Source of the DNA: Desulfovibrio sp. G11
Lineage (GTDB): Bacteria; Desulfobacterota; Desulfovibrionia; Desulfovibrionales; Desulfovibrionaceae
Assembly: GCF_900243745.1 (NCBI RefSeq)
Contig: NZ_LT984798.1
Span: 1,482,501-1,546,500, forward strand
Direction: 5' to 3'
DNA: 64,000 nucleotides
The notes beneath the pieces were generated by a model, which saw only the letters and a list, made by a program, of their open reading frames with translations, was not told where the DNA came from and ran no database searches. Position numbers and translations under genes: made by a program. Positions 59,152 to 64,000 of this stretch are shown here, piece by piece. The first letter of the stretch is position 1; each line of letters starts with the position of its first letter.

Positions 59152-59529
59152 ATGAACGTGCAGAAATCTATGGAAGACATTTGTCTGAAGCACGACAACG
59201 GCGGCGATTTCAGCTTTCGTGGTCGGCTTTTTTCTGAGTGCTCGTGGTATGACGAGGCTCTTGGCATGCTCACCCGTCAAAAGCTTTATGTGACCGACAC
59301 CAACGACCAGGTGTATTATATCGTGCGTTCCTCTGGTCAGGAGCGCAGCCGCCATGCGTACCGCCTTGCCGTGCGCGGCGACAATTGCATCATTCATAAC
59401 GGCATGGCCGAAATGTCTTTGCAGTTCGATATGCTAATGCTGGCTGTACGGGGTCTTTGCGGGCTTGAGGCGGGCGCAACGCCTACGCTCTCAATGGTGG
59501 AAGAAATGCTCAAGGCTGCCAATGCCTGA
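59152..59529 (+). CDS. Uncharacterised cytoplasmic protein, 125 residues
   Basis: Start chosen at ATG 59152 (MNVQKSMEDICLKH), 6 nt after GGAGG. The sequence reads like a globular domain with alternating strands (FRGRLFSECSWYDE; KLYVTDTNDQVYYIVRSSG; HAYRLAVRGDNCIIHNG) followed by helices (FDMLMLAVRGLCGLE; TLSMVEEMLKAA). I do not recognise the family. Good ribosome site, a plausible upstream promoter and an immediate terminator make it a well-formed single-gene unit. Confidence 0.78.
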   Translation: MNVQKSMEDICLKHDNGGDFSFRGRLFSECSWYDEALGMLTRQKLYVTDTNDQVYYIVRSSGQERSRHAYRLAVRGDNCIIHNGMAEMSLQFDMLMLAVRGLCGLEAGATPTLSMVEEMLKAANA

Positions 59530-59551
59530 GCAGGCAAACTCCCGATAAAGT

Positions 59552-59583
59552 AAAGGGCGGTCTTTTCAGGCCGCCCTTTTGCG
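59552..59583 (+). terminator. Rho-independent terminator
   Basis: AAAGGGCGGTC pairs with GGCCGCCCTTT (one G-T pair) and is followed by T. It lies 23 bp past the stop of the preceding gene. Confidence 0.85.
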
Positions 59584-60051
59584 TTCTTGTTGTCTGCCTT
59601 GCTGCGGCTGTACTTTTTCAGGCGGGGCGGGCTGCCGGGCCTATTGCTGTCCTGTGGACTGCCCTGTGCGCAATGGCGGCCTTGCGTCTTGCCATGCCTC
59701 CGTGGCGATGACCTCTGTAGCTGAAAACATCTGAAAACGGGCATTGCCGTACTCTCGGTGTGCAGCGACATCCCGGCGGCATCCCGGATTGCAGCAGGGC
59801 TGCTGTCCTAAAACTGCCTGCAAATTGCCTTTGGAGCAGTTGCCGCTTGCAATGGTTGCTTAACGGCGAATCATCGTTGCAGTCTTCGGCCGTGGCTTCC
59901 TTGGCGGAAGCTTCCGCGCTTCGTCCGGTGATTCCCGCCGTGCGCGTCATCGAGATGGGCCGGGAAGCTGGGGCCGGACAACGAAGACGCTGCCGGTGCG
60001 TTCCGTAAGCGTCACAGGCATGAACCAGAGGCTGTTTCAAGCGCCGGATGC
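59584..60051. other. Noncoding interval between convergent genes
   Basis: No gene or regulatory element is recognised. Open frames are present on both strands but have rare-looking compositions and no ribosome sites. Confidence 0.5.
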
Positions 60052-60957
60052 CTAGTCAGTGGTTTCTGGCAGGGCTGGCTGGCTTTGTTCCTGGGCGCCG
60101 TCAGGCGGTGGCGGTGGTGTAAAGTAGTTGGTTACCCAGGTAAGGGCCAGTACAAAAAATGCGGCAAAAAGGCCGATGACCGGACTCCACAGCGGGGCTG
60201 CGGAGAGGGCTAGGCGCATGAGCAGGGTGCCGATAACAAAGCCCGAGTTGCGGAACACCGCATGAAAGGCGGGCATGTAGCGTTGGGCAATAAGCACCAT
60301 GGTGATGTCTGAAAAGATCAGAATGGTGTACAGGGTTTCAAAAAAGTTCTGGTCGCCACCGGTGGTGACAAAAAGGACAAAATCGCGCAGTGCCGTACCC
60401 ATAAAGATGATAAAAAGGGCCAGCGCCAGCAGTTTTTTGCTCATGACATAGCGCATGCGCATGTCCGGCGACTGGATGAAATGCATGTGCCGACGTGCAA
60501 TGCGCTTGTACAGGCCGAGGCAAAGATAGACCAGCAGCGCGCCTGTGCCGGATATGGCGATATAGAGCACAGGCGTCATGTCGCCCGCAACACTGACCGG
60601 TTCCGGCAGATGGGCCAGCTCCTTGAAGGCGTTTCGCAGCAGGATGAGGGTGAGGATTTCAAACTGCTTGCCCATAGACTGGGACAGGGAGCTGGGGATG
60701 ATGAAAACAAGACTCATGACCTCCAGCACCAGTATGAGCGTGAAGGCCAGGTGTATGGCGTAAAAATGGCTGGTGGGCGTTACGCCGGCCAGCCAGGGCG
60801 GCAGCATTGCCTGACGGTTCAGTTCCACCCCCAGCAGGGCCAGCAGGTAGACCCAGAGAATAAGAAGCGCTACGCGCCGCTGGGTGGTGGCACGTTCCCA
60901 GCTATGGTGCAGCCAGTCAAAGACGTCTGTCAGCGGTTGTAGTTTTTCGATAAGCAT
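60052..60957 (-). CDS. Multi-spanning membrane protein of unknown function
   Basis: Start chosen at ATG 60957 (MLIEKLQPLTDVFDW); the frame extends 11 codons upstream. The 301-residue protein has about six membrane segments, beginning with VALLILWVYLLALLGVEL and ending with LWSPVIGLFAAFFVLALTWV. A short amphipathic region (HHSWERATTQRR) precedes the first. The C-terminus is Pro-rich (PPPPPDG). No transporter or enzyme signature is recognised. It stands alone and converges with the 59152 gene. Confidence 0.75.
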   Translation of the reverse strand: MLIEKLQPLTDVFDWLHHSWERATTQRRVALLILWVYLLALLGVELNRQAMLPPWLAGVTPTSHFYAIHLAFTLILVLEVMSLVFIIPSSLSQSMGKQFEILTLILLRNAFKELAHLPEPVSVAGDMTPVLYIAISGTGALLVYLCLGLYKRIARRHMHFIQSPDMRMRYVMSKKLLALALFIIFMGTALRDFVLFVTTGGDQNFFETLYTILIFSDITMVLIAQRYMPAFHAVFRNSGFVIGTLLMRLALSAAPLWSPVIGLFAAFFVLALTWVTNYFTPPPPPDGAQEQSQPALPETTD

Positions 60958-61482
60958 GCGTACAGCACTCCGTCGTGTGGCGGGGAGCAACTGTGCGCCC
61001 CGGCCGAAAAAGCATATCTACACATGGCCAAATGTCAAAGGCGGTCTTATGTCATATGGGTGACGGCACGACAACGTGACGGAGCAACTGCGCGTGCTTG
61101 CCGCAAACTGGTGGCATGAGGCCGCCGTTTTGTGTCTTGCCGTTGTGGTCGGCTGATGTTCCGCTCCGGTTCCGGGCAGCGCAGACAAGGAGGAGTGCCG
61201 TCTTTACATGCCGACCATTGCTCCAGGCATTGCTTCCGGTACTGGCGCTGTCCTGCGGTTTGGGCTGCGCTGTTCTCCGCCTGTTCAGGGGGTGTGCGGT
61301 AGCAGGCCCCGGTTTTTTATGCGGCTGTGCAGGGCCGGAGTATTCCGCTGAGACTGTGAAAGAGCGGCATTTTTCGTACCCCTTGCCTTCCGGGCATATT
61401 GAACGTAGAAAAAGGGCTTCCCATATAACCCGCTGTCTGTCATTGTAACAGATTACAACAGCGCTCATGAGGTTAGAACGCC
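60958..61482. other. Divergent promoter region before the FAD/Fe-S dehydrogenase
   Basis: No gene is supported. It holds a TTGTAA-N4-TTACAA palindrome (61443-61458) just upstream of the dehydrogenase start. Confidence 0.5.
61443..61458. promoter_or_regulatory. Operator-like palindrome TTGTAA-N4-TTACAA
   Basis: Perfect 6-bp arms around CAGA, ending 24 bp before the dehydrogenase start codon. The form suits a CRP/FNR-type or other dimeric regulator; the protein is unknown. Confidence 0.45.
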
Positions 61483-64000
61483 ATGCCCCATAAGGGTCCG
61501 CATATTTCCATTTCTCCTGACTATGTGGTGAATCGTATTCTGCGCATCAATATTGATGACTTTGCCGAATGGCCCGAGTCTGTGCGCAACCTTGCCATTG
61601 CCATCGCAGAAGAGCTTTTTCTGATGGCTTACAACCCCTTTATCGATGCGGATACCGTACGCAGCAGCGTACGTGACAGCTTCGAAAAGGAGTCTGTCTC
61701 TCTGGCGCATTATTATGCCACGGCCATCGGTGAAGGCATTACCATGTTCTGGTCGGCCCATGAGGCCGAAATGGAGTTCAGGGAAAAGCTCATCAGCGCT
61801 CTGGGCGACATCCTGCCTGCAGAGTGCATCCTGACCAATCCGGGCGCACTGGTGGAGTCCGCCACGGACGCCACGGACCTGCGCATGGAGCTGCCTCTTC
61901 TGGTGGTGGAGCCTGATACAACAGAGCAGGTGGCCGAGCTTGTCAAGCTTGCCAACGACATGAAATTTGCCCTCATCCCGCGCGGCGGGGGGTCGGGTAT
62001 GACCGGCGGGGCTGTACCCGCACGCAAGCGCACCCTTATAGTGAGCCTCACACGCCTTACCCGCGTGGGACCTATTGATATGGAAAACATGTCGGTCACC
62101 TGTGAGGCCGGAGCCATCACCCAGACCGTCATCAACGCCGTTGACGCCGCAGGAGCGCTTTTTTCCGTAGACCCGGCCTCCAAGCAGGCCTCGTCCATCG
62201 GCGGCAATATTTCTGAAAATGCGGGCGGGCCAATGGCCTTTGAATACGGAACCACGCTGGACAACCTGCTGTGGTGGCGCATGGTGACCCCTACGGGTGA
62301 GATCATCACCGTAGAGCGCGAAAACCACCCCCGCCACAAGATACTGCCCCATGAGACCGCTGTTTTTGTGGTCAAGGACGTCAGCGGCGGTGTACGCAAC
62401 GTGGTGCATCTGCGCGGTGACGAAATCCGCCTGCCGGGCCTTGGCAAGGACGTGACCAACAAGGCCCTTGGTGGTCTGCCCGGCATGCAGAAAGAAGGTG
62501 TGGACGGCATCATCACCGAAGCCGGTTTCATTGTTCATCCCAAACCCCGTCACAAGCGGGTGATGGTGCTGGAATTTTTCGGCCGTTCAATGCATCCGGC
62601 CGCCGTGGTGGTGCGCGAACTGGTGGCCCTGCGCAACCGTATCCGCGAAGAGGGCGATTACGCCCATCTTTCGGCTATGGAAGAATTCAACGCCAAGTAC
62701 GTGCAGGCCATCGAATACAAGCGTAAGTCCGAAAAGTACGACGGTGCGCCCATTTCCGTCATCATCCTTCAGGTGGACGGCGACGACCCCTATCTGCTGG
62801 ATACCTGTGTGGGCGACATCGTAAGCGTGGTCGAGCAGCAGGAAAACGTGGATATCATCGTGGCTGCTGATGACAAGGAAGGCGAGCGCTTCTGGGAAGA
62901 TCGCCACAAGCTTTCGGCCATCGCCAAGCGTACCTCCGGCTTCAAGCTCAATGAAGACGTGGTCATTCCCATGGACCGCATACCAGATTTTGCGCTTTTT
63001 CTTGAGCAGATAAACCTGGAATGCACAGCCGCATCCTACCGCCATGCCCTGCAGGAAGTGGGACGCCTGCCCGGCTTTCCTATGGAAGACAAGGACTTCA
63101 ACCGGGAGTTTTCGCAGGCGTCCAAGGCCGCTTCCGGCGATGTTGCCGCCGCGGATGTTTCGGATGTGGAAATGGCCGAGCGGGCCGAGGCGTTTCTTGA
63201 AGTCCTGAAAGAAAAATATTCGCACCTTGCAAAAAAAATCAGCAAGATACGCGATTATATGGAAGCCAGCCGCATTGTGGTCGCCAGCCATATGCACGCT
63301 GGCGACGGCAACTGCCATGTGAATATTCCTGTGAACTCCAACGATGCCCAGATGCTGGAAGAAGCCGAAGAGGTGGCGGCCCGCGTCATGGCTGAATGCC
63401 AGGAAATGGGCGGCGAGGTTTCGGGCGAGCACGGCATTGGCATTACCAAAATAGCCTTTTTCAGCAAGGAAAAAATGGACGCCCTGCGCGCGTTCAAAGA
63501 ACGTGTGGACCCGCGCGACGTCATGAACCCCGCCAAGCTCGTCTATCGCGACCTGCCCGTGCGCCCCTTCACGTTTTCATTCAACCGCCTTATCCGCGAT
63601 ATCCGCGAGAGCGGCCTGCCGGATAAGGACAAGCTCATCCACCTGCTCACCTCCATCCAGGTGTGTACGCGCTGCGGCAAGTGCAAGCAGGTATGCTCCA
63701 TGTGCTATCCCGAGCGCTCCATGCAGTATCACCCGCGCAACAAGAATATGGTGATGGGCATGCTGCTTGAGGCCGTTTATTACAGCCAGGTTAACAAGGG
63801 TCGTATTGATGACCGCCTGCTCAAGTGGATGCGCGATCTTGTGGAGCACTGCACGGCCTGTGGCCGCTGCATGGCCAACTGCCCGGTCAAGATTCCCTCT
63901 GGCGAGGTGGCGCTTACCTTGCGCGCCCTGCTGGAGCACGAAGGCGCCAGCGGGCATCCCATCAAGGGGCGCGCTCTGGAATGGCTTGTGCGCGATATTG
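61483..64000 (+). CDS. FAD-linked oxidase / 4Fe-4S fusion, lactate- or glycolate-dehydrogenase type (partial)
   Basis: Starts at ATG 61483 (MPHKGPHISISPDYV), after GAGG, and runs off the window; about 839 residues are visible. The order is: a short helical N-terminus, an FAD_binding_4 domain with IPRGGGSGMTGGAVP and SIGGNISENAGGP, a FAD-oxidase C-terminal domain with the HAGDGNCHVN and GGEVSGEHGIG blocks, and a ferredoxin-like domain with two cluster motifs (CTRCGKCKQVC and CTACGRCMANC). This combines GlcD- and GlcF-like units in one chain. It probably oxidises D-lactate or another 2-hydroxyacid and passes electrons to the membrane pool. The substrate is not certain. Confidence 0.92.
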   Translation, partial: MPHKGPHISISPDYVVNRILRINIDDFAEWPESVRNLAIAIAEELFLMAYNPFIDADTVRSSVRDSFEKESVSLAHYYATAIGEGITMFWSAHEAEMEFREKLISALGDILPAECILTNPGALVESATDATDLRMELPLLVVEPDTTEQVAELVKLANDMKFALIPRGGGSGMTGGAVPARKRTLIVSLTRLTRVGPIDMENMSVTCEAGAITQTVINAVDAAGALFSVDPASKQASSIGGNISENAGGPMAFEYGTTLDNLLWWRMVTPTGEIITVERENHPRHKILPHETAVFVVKDVSGGVRNVVHLRGDEIRLPGLGKDVTNKALGGLPGMQKEGVDGIITEAGFIVHPKPRHKRVMVLEFFGRSMHPAAVVVRELVALRNRIREEGDYAHLSAMEEFNAKYVQAIEYKRKSEKYDGAPISVIILQVDGDDPYLLDTCVGDIVSVVEQQENVDIIVAADDKEGERFWEDRHKLSAIAKRTSGFKLNEDVVIPMDRIPDFALFLEQINLECTAASYRHALQEVGRLPGFPMEDKDFNREFSQASKAASGDVAAADVSDVEMAERAEAFLEVLKEKYSHLAKKISKIRDYMEASRIVVASHMHAGDGNCHVNIPVNSNDAQMLEEAEEVAARVMAECQEMGGEVSGEHGIGITKIAFFSKEKMDALRAFKERVDPRDVMNPAKLVYRDLPVRPFTFSFNRLIRDIRESGLPDKDKLIHLLTSIQVCTRCGKCKQVCSMCYPERSMQYHPRNKNMVMGMLLEAVYYSQVNKGRIDDRLLKWMRDLVEHCTACGRCMANCPVKIPSGEVALTLRALLEHEGASGHPIKGRALEWLVRDI

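Overview
The window looks like origin-proximal chromosome from a member of the Desulfovibrionaceae (Desulfovibrio or a close relative). This is inferred from gene content and order: dnaA-dnaN-gyrB-gyrA followed by purF-hisS-aspS-def-fmt-DUF116-rsmB, an ahcY gene paired with an ArsR-methyltransferase fusion of the SahR type, lactate racemase genes (larA, larB) and a large FAD/Fe-S lactate- or glycolate-type dehydrogenase. Coding DNA is GC-rich and intergenic DNA contains many perfect hairpins. No tRNA, rRNA or CRISPR array could be seen.

Layout. Positions 1-4390 hold the 3' end of larA, a frameshifted RraA-like gene, a sigma-54 activator whose receiver has lost its phosphorylation residues, and larB. 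A gap carrying an AT-rich palindrome leads to a divergent M23 peptidase. The putative origin lies at about 6890-7092 with three DnaA-box-like 9-mers upstream of a divergent dnaA. From 7093 to 25105 everything reads rightward: replication and topology (dnaA, dnaN, gyrB, gyrA), then a TPR lipoprotein, purF, two tRNA synthetases, def-fmt, DUF116 and rsmB. parB (25824-26738) and parA (27496-28284) read leftward on either side of a small zinc-ribbon gene, with a near-consensus parS beside parA. Next come a single-domain response regulator and a DsbA-like protein.

Positions 29841-34861 are gene-poor and contain a complete IS4-type element (30421-31680) with terminal inverted repeats and a 9-bp target duplication, a MerR-type regulator, an NlpC/P60 lipoprotein and a run of structured noncoding DNA. 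A tight leftward operon (42774 to 34862) encodes a nucleotide-sugar epimerase, a U32 protein with an Arg/Asp-rich insert, an N6-adenine-type methyltransferase and an EndoQ-like PHP/zinc-finger nuclease fused to a UvrD/Rep helicase. The fusion is the most interesting object in the window.

A second long leftward cluster (52696 to 44071) runs rnhA, a gate-domain membrane protein, a C-GCAxxG-C-C protein, a small beta-grasp protein, an M50 protease, trpS, ruvX, mltG, a small conserved-looking protein, then cbiA and cbiC of cobamide synthesis. The right end has a chemoreceptor, an AT-rich island, sahR-ahcY, a DciA-like gene, two uncharacterised genes and the start of the FAD/Fe-S dehydrogenase. LarA/LarB at the left end interconvert or support interconversion of lactate isomers, and the dehydrogenase at the right end could oxidise one of them, which fits a lactate-using sulfate reducer.
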